From: Trema orientale
Taxonomy: Eukaryota > Streptophyta > Magnoliopsida > Rosales > Cannabaceae
DNA: 64,000 nucleotides
Assembly: GCA_002914845.1 (NCBI GenBank)
Contig: JXTC01000071.1
Location: 133,995 to 197,994 of the forward strand
Direction of reading: 5' to 3'
Below are positions 12,173 to 24,603 of this stretch, piece after piece (the stretch's first letter is position 1; every line of letters starts with the position of its first letter). The notes beneath the pieces are model-generated. The model was given only the letters and a program-made list of their open reading frames with translations. It made no database searches and was not told where the DNA came from. A program made the translations under genes and the position numbers.

Positions 12173-13299
12173 TAGGACTGGAAATCGGAAAATATTAACC
12201 CCCTATGCTTCTTCAAATTTTCACTTTTTGTAGATTGAAGACCAACAAATTTATACTAGTCTGAAAAGGAATCCATTAAACTCGACCGGCTATGTTTACT
12301 CAGCGCTGAACCATGATGACTCAGCAATGCCGTGATCATGATGTCATGCAGACATATACCAGCAAATGCCAATGTTTGGTAAGAGAGGGAAAAGGGGGTG
12401 GAATTAAATGGAAAGAAAAACGAAAAAAAAAATGGTATGGGGTGTGAATATAATTACCCAAAATTATTTACTAATGTTGAATGAGAATTTATTAAAATGC
12501 ACATGTACACTAGTTTAGTAATTTTTTTTATTCTCTGCATACCAAATAACTTTAGAAAAAAAAAAAACACTTTTATTTTTATCCTACATATTTTTTCTAC
12601 CTCATGGGAAGTTGAAAGTAGTGGCCCAAGTCTTGAACCTCATTTTTGGAACATCAATGTCCACAAATCACAGCCACACGAAACGTAATAAAGCAGCACA
12701 AGCAAAGTCATCGATCTAATCTAAAAAATATTTCAAATCCTAAAACTAGTGTGTTTGGTATGTGGGGAAATGGAAAGAAGACGAAGCAAAATTAATAAAT
12801 AGATTTGGATAGAATGGTTGTCAAAAATAAATAATTTTTTTAAGGAAGAATTAGGCAATGAATTCCAAATAATCAATTTAAATTATGTTCAATACCTACT
12901 AAACTGGAAAGATTATTAGGAGAAAATATTACACTCAAGTGGTCAAAGAGCTATTTTACAAACAAATGGAAGAGTGTTCCCTTTCTTCCCTAATTACGTA
13001 GCTCTCCTTCCATCATATTTTTCTTCCCTCCTACCAAGTGATCCTGAAGTTTTGACGTCAAACACCAAATCAAAGGAACATACTATTGATAAAATATTTA
13101 GGATATTGAGGCCAACGAGAAATGAATCAATAAAGACCTTTGGAAACCTTGAAATTTGACATTGTCCCGACAATGCCAAAGATTGTATATTGTAGACACA
13201 GTTGGAACGGATCAACAACAAATTGATCTATATATAATCAATTGAATGATGGTAACATATCAGATTTAAAAAGAGTTGAAAAGTTTGGAAATCTATTTA

Positions 13300-13447
13300 T
13301 TGACCTTTTTCCAAGCCTTTGTCTTCACTTGTACCCGACAAGGGTGGTGATGAGGATGGGGTAACCGTGGAGTGTTGAAGATGGAAATATTTATTCCTCT
13401 GCGCCCAAACCATTGCTGAGCTTGAACTCCTGAACACTACTAACCTG
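13300..13447 (-). pseudogene. Truncated, internally deleted copy of the VTT gene exon 2
   Basis: On the - strand this matches exon 2 of the TVP38/TMEM64-like gene at 49536-50013. It starts at the same splice-acceptor area, encodes the equivalent of residues 117-137, then jumps directly to the equivalent of residue 249 and reads to the same stop (GLEKGQ). The loss is 333 bp and keeps the frame, but it removes nearly all of the VTT core. No exon 1 is found upstream, so this is a dead fragment. The junction shows only about two bases of microhomology (TC). Confidence 0.85.
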
Positions 13448-13941
13448 CAAAATCAAAAAGCAAGTTCTCATAAAAGCAGTAAAAAAGGGGGACACGCACA
13501 ATTTCATAAACCAGTTCAAGTATGCATGCCATAATAGTAAAAGATGATTTTCTTAATGCAATAACATAGATGATCTAGCAGCTTATTTTGTTGTGTTCGA
13601 AGCTCATTTGTACTTGCACTCACCCTGTCATTTGTTTCTGTGAATTAAAGCAAAGGGATTTGAATATAATTCAAAAGGGTATTCTAGGCATTTATTCTTC
13701 TAATTTTTATATAAAAGCTGTTTCTGGATTTAAATAATATGATTTGAATCCTATACCAAATACGTTCTTAATTATCTTAGTTTTATGGTTGCCTCTGCAT
13801 GGTTTATGGCGTATGGCATTTCGTATTGACATAAAGTGGACAACCAATAGTTTTATTTCATCATAGCAGGCAATTTCAGAAACCAAGAAATTTTCTGTTA
13901 AGGGCACCTTTAAGCTTCCAACATAATCACATATGTAAATG

Positions 13942-14556
13942 TAGAGATGTAAAGTGGGCCGGCCTGGCCCATATTTGATAAGCTCATATGGGCTTTGTAC
14001 CGTACTTAGGTCCGGTCTGCTTAAAATATGGGCCGGGTCGGTCCAGCTCATATTCTTATTAAGGGGCCCGGCACGGCCTACAGGCCCATCTCATATTTTA
14101 TGCGAGCCTAAGTGAGCCGTGCTTAAGTGGGTTGTGCCTATGCGGACCAAATATGGGCCACAATGTGGACCAAATTTCGTTGTTATTCTATGCTTTAAAA
14201 CATCAAATATGGGCCTAAAACTCATTTACATTCTTTTAAAATTTGAATAAATTGAAAATAAACAAAAATTAGTAAATAAATAACATTAAAAGCATATAAA
14301 TGAAAATATTTAACTAAGATATTTTAAAATTTTAATTGAGAAATATATTAAAATTATATATAGAAGGACTAAATGTGGGCCGATAGAAATATGGGCTGTG
14401 CCGTGCCGGGCCTATGACTAAGGCCCAGCCAGACCCCTACTATATGTAACGGGCCGGCCCAACCCCACATAATGTGGGCCTGGACTGAGCCGGTACTATG
14501 CTTTTTCTTCGGAATGTGAGCCGTCCCACAAAGCCCGGCCCACATTGACATCTCTA
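13942..14556. mobile_element. Non-autonomous hAT-type element, GGCC-rich ends
   Basis: Inverted ends TAGAGATGTAAAGTGGGCC and (reverse complement) TAGAGATGTCAATGTGGGCC. Flanking 8-mers TGTAAATG (13934-13941) and TGTAAGTG (14557-14564) match at seven of eight positions, as expected for an aged hAT target duplication. The inside is non-coding, with repeated GGGCC/GGCCC words near both ends and AT-rich DNA between. Confidence 0.8.
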
Positions 14557-14959
14557 TGTAAGTGAAAGGATAATCTATCTCCTACTGTGTTTTTTTTTTT
14601 TTTTGACAGCACCTGCTTTTGTAAAGGGGAAACCATTCAGACACAAGGTGCCTTGATTAAAACCCATGAAAGGTTGTGTTAGTATTGCAATTTGTATACG
14701 TTCTATTTTACTTTTATATTCAATTTGATTTGTCTTTTCTTTGTTCAGAAGCCAAAATTATTGCACAATTTTAATTTCCATTTATAAATGTTATATATTT
14801 CTTTTATGTTTAATGATAATATTAGTAATAACTAGAAATTTTAGGGCAGTAGTGAGGACATATGTCCTAGCTAGTGCCCTTATGTCTTGTACTGCAAATT
14901 GTTGAACAATTTAGACCTGTTGGTAACATGGTAGACAAGTTATGATGTATGTTAAGTTT

Positions 14960-15148
14960 GGTTGCCAATCTAGTAGGTATTTTTTTTTAGCCGTTAGATC
15001 ATCATCCAAAGGTGATCTAATGACTATAATGAAATGCATAAAAAGACGTGCATTATTAATGTTATTTCTCTCTCTTATTTTTTACTATAAAAAATGTATA
15101 TGATAAAGTAATAAAAAAAAAAAAAAAAACCTACTGGTTGGTGCCCAT
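14960..15148 (+). mobile_element. MITE family 1, copy b
   Basis: Starts GGTTGCCAATCTAGTAGGT and ends ACCTACTGGTTGGTGCCC, with the family core AAAAGACGTGCATTATTAATG between. Slightly shorter inside than copies c and d. Confidence 0.8.
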
Positions 15149-15273
15149 TAAGTTTTAGTGATATATTTATTTTGAGAAGTTGTTTATTCGTTTCTTGTAT
15201 TTTATCTTTTTATGAAATTGACAGTAACGTTTTTTTTTTTTTTTGGTTATAGTTTAATATATATATATATATA

Positions 15274-15485
15274 GGTTGTCAATCCAATAGGTTTTTTTTT
15301 TTAGCCGTTGGATCATTATCTAATGGTAATCTAACGGCTATAATAAAGTACATGAAAAGACGTGCATCATTAATGCTATTTCTTTCTCTTACTTTTTAAA
15401 AATATGCATGATAAATTTTCATTGGCTAAATTGATACCTATGCATAGGTTAAAAAAAAAAAAAAACCTACTGGATTGGTGCTCAT
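15274..15485 (+). mobile_element. MITE family 1, copy c (complete)
   Basis: Starts GGTTGTCAATCCAATAGGT and ends AACCTACTGGATTGGTGCT, giving inverted termini. It lies only ~125 bp from copy b in the same orientation. A TA run lies on both sides, so the target duplication cannot be told from the microsatellite. Confidence 0.85.
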
Positions 15486-16131
15486 ATATATGTATATATA
15501 TATGAAGGAAAGAGGATTAGATAGAGGAGAGAAAGTTAAGCGAGGATGAGGAGAAATAATATCTTACATAAGAAAGTTACATGAGAAAATGGGGAGAGAA
15601 GAGAATAATAAGAGAAAATCATGAAAGAAAATGATTTGAGAAAAAGGGGAATAATAATGTCAAAAGAAAATTTGAAAAGAGAAAATCATGAAAGAATGAG
15701 AGGTAGAGAGTTGAGATTGAAAATCGACAGTAAGAGGGATCAAAAGGTCACTTAAATTTTATTTTTTGAAAAATTTGATAAATAATACAATGCAATAAGA
15801 TTGTTAATATGACTTTTAATACAATGTAAAACCAAATATGGTAGTGATAAAAATAATATAACACAACTTAATAAATACAATACAACACAATACAATACTG
15901 CAAACATAAAATCTTAATCCGATACAAGTCTTATATAACAGGAAGCTCAAAAGCAAAACAACATCCTAAACCAACGCCCAAAAAAAAAAACAGACGAAAG
16001 GCATAATATGGACTTAAAATGTCATTTCTCAAATAAGTACCAGACAAAAAAAAAAGACAAAAGTCAAAATATGACTTAAAATGTCATTTCGCAAATAAGT
16101 ACCAGACGGAGCACAATTTTGATGCTGCTTT
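15486..16131. other. 3' side of the DUF674 gene; short direct repeat
   Basis: Purine-rich, otherwise featureless DNA. A ~40-bp direct repeat (ACTTAAAATGTCATTTC followed by AAATAAGTACCAGAC) lies at about 16013-16046 and 16075-16107, just beyond the DUF674 stop and probably in or near its 3' untranslated region. Confidence 0.6.
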
Positions 16132-17880
16132 CTACTTCCCCATGAAAACATTAGTAAGAACAGTCTTCGTCTCCAATGAAGCCTTCAATAGTTTCAAGCC
16201 CTATAAGTACGCATAAAAACAAAAAACAAAGAATCATATGCATACGGAGGCCGCTCAAAGCAAAACCTTTTATGGGGGCCTACTGATTTTTTATTTTTTA
16301 TTTTTTGTATATATTATTTTTGTTCAAGTGTTTCTCCATTCTCTCACTAAAATTTTTAAGAGCTCATTTTTGGGAGTATATCAAGCTTTCTGTTCTTTTT
16401 TCTTAAGTCTGTCATACCTAACCAATATTTTCTATTAGACATATTTGTTATTAACTTAGGTATGCATGAAAAGCAAATTATACAATACAATAATAGCAAG
16501 AAAAATAAAATAGCAAATGTAGAATTCAAAAAGCAAAAATTAACAAATAAACAAGAAATGAGTAAGAAGTAAGAACTATAGAACATGGAGATTTTTGTTG
16601 CAAACCTGTATAAGAAGTCTTTAAAAGAGAGTACCAGTGCGTAATCTTCAGAATAAATCTTGAGAGAAGAATTTTTTTTATTTATTTTCCTTATGAGAAT
16701 TATGAGATATTATACTAACAAAAGAAGAAGATGAATATTTCTCAAAAAAAAAAAAAGAAGAAGAAGAAGAAGATGATGATTAGCATTTCAAAAACGAAAA
16801 ACAAAACAATTGAGTATCGTATAAAATAAAGCAATTATGGGAGATAAATTAGTTTTCCTTTTAAAAAAGTATCCTTTAAAAATGACATTTGATAAAGCAC
16901 AAAATAATTAAGCATATAATAAAATATATTTAATTTTTTGAATTTGATGATGGCTAATGCTATTTTCGGAGTTTCCTAAAATTGAAGCCTTAAGCAATTG
17001 CTCGCAAAAGGAAGGGCCGGTACTGTATAAACGACATAATACAATAGGCACCATATATAATTTGCTTGGGTGTAGTAGTATTAAGGCAATAATGAAACTA
17101 ATATATATACACACATGGTTATATCGATCAAACACGAATTAATAAGCATAGGATAATATAAAAGCTGTACAATAAAATAAGATGTATTGAATATGGTCTA
17201 ATAAAAAATAGATGAAAATTAAATACCTCATTTATGCCCACTGAGACGGTCTTCTCCTCAAGAGCACCAACCTCCTTAATGTTGAACTTGTTTAGCACGG
17301 TTATGCTTGAAATAGTAGACATAGGCTTCACTTCCAAATCGTCCATTATCATGTAAGTAACCACGCCTTTCACAAAACCTCCCTCAGTCTCGGCAGAGGA
17401 CCCCACTTGGGCATCGTGAGGGGGTGCCACGTAGACTAATTCCTTATTAAGAAGACACTGGCATATAGGACACTTGGCTCCTGGGTTGTCGGAACCATAC
17501 TCAGAACGGGCGGAGGAATTACAGTAAGCAGACCGATTATTACGACAATTAGCACAATAGTACAACTTTTTGTTTTCAGTTTGAGTGTCATTGGTCAGCG
17601 AAAGAAGGGTCCCAGAATAACCTATTGGTAAGTTTGGTTTGAGAAGGGTGTCCTTATTGACATTAGGTTGAATGTATGTGTCACCAAGGTTCTCAAAACT
17701 TTGATAAAGTTTACCTAAAGTTCCCACCATGTCATTGGTGGACAAGAGCCTAATAACGGTACCAATTGGCAAAGATAATAGAGTGAAGAGGAAATCAGTA
17801 AAATCCTTCCCTGCTTCGGCGAATAGGACCTTTTGGCCCTTTGAATCGAGCAGAAGTTTAATGTTGACGCTTGTAGCCAT
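16132..17880 (-). CDS. DUF674 family protein, single domain
   Basis: Two exons: 17880-17227 and 16200-16132, split by a 1026-bp intron with GT-AG ends, joining in phase 0 to give 240 residues. The start at 17880 was preferred over an in-frame ATG at 17946 because MATSVNIKLLLD is where family homology begins. Family hallmarks seen are the N-terminal LLLDSKGQKVLFAEAGKDF stretch, a region with two Cys-x2-Cys pairs (YYCANC and KCPICQ), the FVKGVVTYMIMDDL segment, and a C-terminal LKLLKASLETKTVLTNVF signature encoded by the second exon. DUF674 proteins are plant-specific and often carry two such units; this one has one. Biochemical function is unknown. No inactivating change seen. Confidence 0.85.
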
Positions 17881-18519
17881 ATAGCTGCTTTCTGAGGAAA
17901 GAGTAGTACCAATTAATTCTTTAATTTTTATAGTGTCCCATAGCATTACTCATAATAGCAAAACATAAATAAAACTTCATATTTGAGAAATATAAATAAA
18001 TAATATTAAATTTCACTTTCCAAAAATAAAAGAACCCAATGTGTCAATTACTCTAGAGGCAAAGAAACCAAGCTGCACACAACAAAAAATCTGCGATGTT
18101 TGTTGAAATCTATTTTCGTTGCCTAAATAGCAATTTAGTTATTTATTACAAAGATTTGATCATTTATTAGTAGAGTAAATTGAAGTAGGTGGCAAAGTGT
18201 AAGCTCCCCAATACAGCTCGAGAAGGAAAAATAAAAAATAAAAAGTGACGAAGCAAGATGGGCCAAAGAAAGGGTCGATTTCCAATGCCTATCCAACGCT
18301 TTTTATATCTATATTATGTATACTAAGTGCATATAAATAACTCTTCGTCTAATGTTTTTTTTCATTTATATCCATTCTATATTGGTACTTTCACTTTTTT
18401 TTTTCTTTTTTTTTTATAATAAGAACACTTGTTGCAACCGGGGCTTGAAACTTTAGTGTTACATTACCTGTCCTTAATTTCATAAATCATGATATACGTG
18501 TAGGTGTAAACTTTCGGGG
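17881..18519. other. Upstream region of the DUF674 gene
   Basis: AT-rich with no ORF or repeat I recognise. It should contain the DUF674 promoter, but I could not fix a TATA box with confidence. Confidence 0.5.
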
Positions 18520-19085
18520 ATTATCAATTTTGACCCTCTTTTAATACATGTGATGAAAAAAGGGACAACTTATAAACCATTTACAAAAATAGGACTTTTA
18601 TTGCCATGTCATTTAATGAATATTTCAGAGTTCCAAAACTATCCCTAACTTGACTCTAGTCGAAAAAATCAAAAGTGACAGAGGCGGCGCCAGGAAGACG
18701 GCCGGTAATGTTCGACTGGGGTCGAAATTTTTCGACCACGGTCGAACGCCGGTCGAAAATTTCGACCGGTGGCTTCGACCTCAGTCGAACATTTTTTACT
18801 GGGGTCGAAATTTTCTAGCTACCGGTTGAAAAACGATCGGAACAACCAGGAGAGGCGGGTGGACAAGTTCGACCACAGTCGAAAATTTTCGATCCTAGTC
18901 GAGCGGAGGCGCCGCCGCCGGGGTCGGAATCGGGACCAGTGGTGGTGGCTAAAGTAATTTAAAGTTTGTTGAAGAAATAGGGTATCCAAGTAATTTTATA
19001 TGTGTGACGTAGCAATTCAGGTTAGTTTTGAAAACATTAATGAATGAGTCCTATTTTTCATCATAAGAATTTAGTAGACCTCCTA
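18520..19085 (+). mobile_element. GTCGAA-rich repeat family, copy 1
   Basis: The centre (about 18655-18935) consists of dispersed TTCGAC and GTCGAA words, mutual reverse complements, in a GC-rich setting. The flanks (ATTATCAATTTTGACCCTC at left, TTAATGAATGAGTCCTATTTTT at right) are AT-rich. An inverted homologue lies at 26088-26850; both share GGAACAACCAGGAGAGGC and AAAAATCAAAAGTGAC. No protein is recognisable. I treat it as a non-autonomous mobile repeat of unknown superfamily. Confidence 0.65.
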
Positions 19086-19382
19086 GGTAGCATGTTAAGT
19101 CGGGTTTGGGCGTTGTGGTGGGCCGGCTATATATACTATTGCCCATCCAGAATGTACTATTGCCCTTTGTTTTATCACTTTTTTTCTTTTAATTGGCATG
19201 TATTATAAAGAGTATATTTTATTGCCCATCTAGAATGTATTTTTCGCATTATCTGGTCAATTGCTAGAAGGTTATGTTTGGTCACTTTAGCTGCTTTTTG
19301 AAAAGAAAATTTTCTTTCAAAAGTTCCTTAACCTCAATTTACATGTGAGAAGCCGGAAGCTGGCTTTTGGATAATATATATG

Positions 19383-20379
19383 TAGAGGTGGCAAAATGGG
19401 CCGGCCCGTGGCCTGTCATTGTGCCCGCGGGCCGGCCCGGTCTGGCTCGCATTAGAAGGGGCCGTGGCTCGGCCCGGCCCACTAAAAATAATTTTTTTAT
19501 TTTAAAAAAGTTTTTAAATAAATTTAAATATAAATTTTTTCTAATACTTATAAATACACATTCCTTCACCTTTTTTTTTCACACTTTCAAATTTTAATCT
19601 ATGAAAAATATCACTAAAATACACTCTGTTTTGAAAAATGTGAAAAAAAATTTTGTGTTTTTAGAAATTCAAAATAAATACCTTCTATTTGAGAAATTTT
19701 CAAAAATTTTAAATTTTTTTTCTAAATTTGTACCACAATAATGGATAGAAAATTTTTTTTAAGAGGTTTTAGATCATGTGTATTTTCTCTTCCTTTATTT
19801 TCAAGTGTAGTGTGTTTCTTAAAATAATATAATATGAGTAAAATGTTAATTTTACTAATTTTTTTGAAACTTTTATTTGAATTTTTAACAATATAAGGGT
19901 TTTTTTTTTTCACACTTTTTCAAAACAGAAGGTATTTTAGTAATAATTTTTGTTAAATAGAAGCTATTTATTTTGAATTTCTAAAAACACAAGGGTTTTT
20001 TTTCATATTTTTTCAAAACAGAGGGTATTTTAGTGATAATTATCCTTCAATCTAATTCTAAATAATTTTCTTAAGATTTTTGTTTTAAATTTTTTTTAAT
20101 CAACTATTCAGCTTATATACTTTTAGCTTCTTTAATTATTTAAAAATTTCTATCAATAGAAAAAAAAACATATATACAACTAATATTTTTAATATACAAG
20201 TAATTATTTAAATTTTTAATATTTTTAACTAATTATGCAACTAATAATCTTTTTTTTTTTTAATTTTTTTAATTTAGGCCAAGAACGGGCCAGTACGGGC
20301 TGGGCTCAATTTTTAAAATTCCGGCCAAGCCCGGCCCGCTTTCTCTCCCAAGGCTGGCCCACCCATTTTGCCACCTCTA
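19383..20379. mobile_element. Non-autonomous hAT-type element with perfect 8-bp target duplication
   Basis: Terminal inverted repeats TAGAGGTGGCAAAATGGG (left) and CCCATTTTGCCACCTCTA (right) match exactly over 18 bases. Both flanks carry TATATATG (19375-19382 and 20380-20387). The subterminal DNA is rich in GGGCCGGCCCG-like words; the ~800-bp inside is AT-rich and non-coding. TAGAG-type ends with an 8-bp duplication indicate the hAT superfamily. Confidence 0.9.
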
Positions 20380-20819
20380 TATATATGTATATATATTTCC
20401 TTCCATTTTTCAACTTGTATCTATCTGAACTTATTGTGTGATTATGTTTGAGAAAACTACTTCTAATCTTCTTCTTCTTTGAGACTCATATTTTTCAGCC
20501 TCTAACTGAGTCTAGACCAGATTCTCCTCCGCTCAAAACCAATATATGTATATGTTTGATTAAAAAAGTGTCGATTTGATAAAACTATAAAATATTTATT
20601 TTTCTATTCCTTTATTTTTTAAAAATTGTTTGGTATTTTTATTTATTTATTGTTGGTGCAAAATTAGGATGATGACTAGAGATGATCAGTGATACAATAT
20701 GTATTATGTAAATTCAAAGAGAAAACAACAAAGAGAATTATAGTTGTTTTACTTTTTCAAATATTCTGTCAATAAAATCTCAAATTTTCAAAGAAAATTA
20801 TTTATAGTGTTGCTTAACC

Positions 20820-21060
20820 GTGCCCAATCAAATAGTTTTTTTCTTTTTTAACCTATGTATAGGTATCAATTTGGCCAATAAAAATTTATTATGAACATTT
20901 TTTTATAATAAAAAGTAAGAGAGAGAAAGAGCATTAATGATGTACGTCTTTTCATACACTTCATTATAACCGTTAGATCACCATTAGATAATGATCCAAT
21001 GGCTAAAAAAAAATTACCTACACATAGATAAAAAAAATACCTACTGGATTGGTAACCATA
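20820..21060 (-). mobile_element. MITE family 1, copy d (inverted)
   Basis: Reverse complement of the family at 14960 and 15274. It ends ACCTACTGGATTGGTAACC-type on the right and retains the AACCTATGTATAGGTATCAA segment on the left, so it is nearly full length. Confidence 0.8.
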
Positions 21061-22905
21061 TATATATACTACTATATATGTATTTAAGAGATGCAATGTA
21101 AGGTAAAAGTCAATAAATTCAAATTTAAAAATTTCCAGTTTTTTTCACAAATAGTAAACAAAAAATAAGTAGGTTGTACGTACCTTACAGGTGCAGCTTT
21201 TTACTAGTACTATATATATATGCATATGTATAAACTGTAAACACGTATATGTACCTATATACCTAGATTTAAAATTTGAGTAATGCTCGGAGGAATCATA
21301 TGGTACCCAATATCACATGATATATCAGTGTATTATTGGCTAATTATAATTATATTTCAGGTGGGGCTCATGTGAGACATAATTTATTAATTAGATGTAA
21401 TTTTGTGTAATTTTGTAACTTTTGGGTACTTTAATTTAGGTTAATTTTGTATGTTTAGGATTTAATTTTCCCTATTATTATTTTTTTTGAAACGATTTTC
21501 CCTAATTATTTTGTTGCCACAAATATTTTATAGTAATGTTATTTTCTATTTTCCAATTTATGAGATTATTTGTCATATAGTGAGAAGAGGCTTAGGATGG
21601 CAGCATGTTTATATATGCTTAAATCTTCCACTTTACATAAATAAATCTTACTTATAACAATATTAACTTTGACTTTATAATTTAGTTATTTTACAAAGAA
21701 TTAAAAACCATTTCTTTTCGCTCCCCAAATCTAACACCAAAAAAAAAAAAAAAACCCCTATTCTTTTGATACTTTCTAATATATCTTCATTTGGATTATT
21801 TATCATTCAAGATTTGCAAAGCATATTTTCTAGAGATATCCAATATGTAACTAAAAAGTTGAAAAATAATTATTTATTGGGCGTTTCTTCATGAGCATTT
21901 CAATTTATACCATTAATGTAATAATCTGTATTAAAAAAAAAAAAGTTGGTTACTTGTATCAAAAAATCTATCTATTGTATTTAATGCTTATGTAAATATG
22001 GAAAGTCATTTATTACTTTAGATAATAGGTAACCTGTTTGTATTATTAAAAAACATTAGGAAAACTTTGTATATATTTTTTTAAACTGATTCTTGTTTAT
22101 AGTTCAAACTATAGGATTCAATTAAAATATGAAAAAATTTTATTCATGTACAATCCAATTCCATTTGAAAAAAAAAAAAACATTTTCCTATTATTAAGAG
22201 CTATGGCTTATCTAAGCAATTTAGCTTTATATAGTTAAAAGATAGTTTTGACGACAAAAATTATGAAACACAAAAAACTACCGAACTGGCAGTAATATAT
22301 AATAGTTTCAGATTGAAGATAATTCAAAAATCGTCTTTAAATTTAATATCAAAAAAGAAACAAAACAAAGAAGAAAAAAAAAAAGAATAAAACATTGCTT
22401 TATAGAAGGAAATAGACGAGATTGATGTGATATCGTCAGTCATTTTTCACTTTATCAAACTTATTCATCCTTTGAAGAAAAAATAAAGATACCCATTGAC
22501 AATTCATTCTCATTTTTTTCTTCAATTTATAATAAAAACACAATATTGAATGTTTTCTATTTATTTGAAAAGGAACACTTTTTAAACTGTAGTTTAGGAT
22601 TGTATCAAACTTTCGAAGACGTTGCAACATGCTTCGTGTTGAGCTTCATAAAAAACCTAAAAAATATCAAACCTGTAAGAAAAGTGGTAGAGTAGTCTCT
22701 ATTTTTTTCTTCTTTTTCTCTTGTTGTTTCCATCTACATTTTTTCAATCTTCAGTTCTTTGTCTTTATGTTTTATTACCAGATTATGCCTTCAAAATACT
22801 TGAATGTTGATGACTAATAAATTATGACTAAATTTGTAAACTTTTGTACTTTTAATTAGAATTAATTAAATTATGCAAATCATACATCCACACACAAGTA
22901 ATATA
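21061..22905. other. Intergenic, no gene recognised; MITE fragment at 21275-21400
   Basis: The only recognisable item is a degraded MITE family 2 relative at about 21275-21400 (TGGCTAATTATAATTATA, then a GGGGCTCATGTGAGAC-like word). The rest is very AT-rich, with short frames that look random. Confidence 0.55.
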
Positions 22906-22962
22906 CTAACAGGTGCCTAAATTGATACACAAGTGGTATGTGCCTTAGGCACGTATTATATA

Positions 22963-23031
<69 letters not shown>

Positions 23032-23112
23032 TGTAACACATTAACAGGTGCCTAAATTGATACACGAGTGGTATATGCCTTAGGCACGTATTATATACTA
23101 ATATATATATAT
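22906..23112. repeat. Two-copy ~134-bp tandem repeat around a 62-bp TA microsatellite
   Basis: AACAGGTGCCTAAATTGATA, followed by GTGCCTTAGGCAC-type sequence and TATATACTAATATAT, occurs at about 22910-22970 and again at about 23043-23108. In the first unit the terminal TA run has grown to about 62 bp (22966-23027); in the second it is about 12 bp. The 71-78 residue frame across it is a translation of the repeat. Confidence 0.9.
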
Positions 23113-24603
23113 ACATGAGTAAATTTTCAATGGAGTTTTTTATTTTTGTTCCATGGATGGTACTATGACTAATTTAAAAATGACTTACAATAACAAGTAA
23201 AATTTACCTACAATCATTAGTTGGTGGATCCATTATTTAAGGAAAAAAAATTGATAAAATATACTTTATTAACTTCATTTATATGCTCTTGATGTTTTTT
23301 TTTCTTTTTTCGTTTTGTACTTCATTTTTTTCCCAATATGGAGATCAAATAAGATTTGAATTTTTCATATCCTATTTTTTAATTAAGATTAAATTCATTA
23401 TTGTTTGAAATGAACTTTACTTAATTTTTGTGCATTTCCTTTAAATGGTGGTTTAATAAATTTTAAAATTAAATAGATTATAATTATAGTACGACCGATT
23501 TTTTTTTTTTTTTACTTTTTTCGTATGAATAATTTTTTCTAGAAACGTATAATGGTTAAAATTTATATTGTTGTTGTTAATTTTTTTTATTCTTGTTATT
23601 AGTATTATTATTATTTTTTTGAAAGAAGTATTATCCTATGTTAAATAACTATGTAAAATTTTTATAAAAAAAAACGCATCATTCAAAAACAAAAAGCGAA
23701 AAACAAAAAACAAAACAAGAAATGCGTAAATGCGTACGTGAAATATAAAAACAATGTGAAATCAAAAAGTAAAAATAAAAAAAACAATGTCCAACTCATT
23801 AAGGTAATATACTTGAACTAGTAAAAAAAAAAAGCGTATTAGGAAATGAATCAATTATGGAATGAGAATTAAAAAAAATGGAATGAAATTGAGGAAAAAC
23901 AATGTCCAAACTCATCAAATTACAAACAAGTTGACCATTTTTTAAGTTATAAATGATTTTTATATTTGTTATTATTATAACCATTACACCAAAATCCAAT
24001 GGTTCAAATTAGAGTACTCATCCATGGACAAAACAAAAATCTCCATTGAAACTAATGGCTAAATATCTTTTTAGAAAAGCTCAATTTGAAATAAAGAATA
24101 AGTTTGAAAGATAAATTATAAATATCCTGATTTCCTTTTTTTTTTAATTCTTTATCTACTTCCTCACGCCTCAAAGAAATAGAACGATCTTTTTTTTTTA
24201 CGGCAGTACATTAAAAAAAAAACTAAAAAAAAAGATAATTAATTTGATATTTGAAATTTAAAAGTTAAATTCAAATCAACAGATATTTTAGAAATTTAAT
24301 TTGATAAAATCATCTAAATATCTAATTTAAATCTTGTGAAGATTTTAATTAATAAATATCTATATTATCCAATTTAAATTTAAATAAAAAGTTTACTCAC
24401 TTTATATATATATATATATATATAATGAAGCACGTACCTCTTAATTGGAAAAAAATAATCATATAGAAGTTGATTGAAAATATTAATTGAAGATAGAAGC
24501 GGAAATTAGTATTAAAGAAGTTCTAAAATAAAGCAAATATTTGTGCCTATCCTATAATAAGTAATAACGAGCAAATATTTGTGCTTATCCTCTAATAAAT
24601 AAT
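23113..24603. other. Intergenic, AT-rich, nothing recognised
   Basis: No gene or repeat apart from homopolymers and a TA run near 24402-24424. A ~35-bp direct repeat (GAGCAAATATTTGTGC) lies near 24535 and 24570. Confidence 0.55.

Larger units (their letters stand above)
11698..13630. repeat. Duplicated block A (partner at 47713-50240)
   Basis: Homology begins near AGTTATA...AAGGAGGGTTATTG and continues, with indels, through TCTAGACTAGACGTATATTT, TGGAACGGATCAACAACAAA and the VTT-gene second exon into part of its intron (about 13625). The block carries a MITE (12015-12172) absent from the partner, while the partner has extra sequence near 48280-48890. Confidence 0.85.

Noticed and set aside
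22880..23116. 78-residue frame with repeated Tyr-Ile
   Set aside because: It is the translation of the TA microsatellite and its tandem duplicate.
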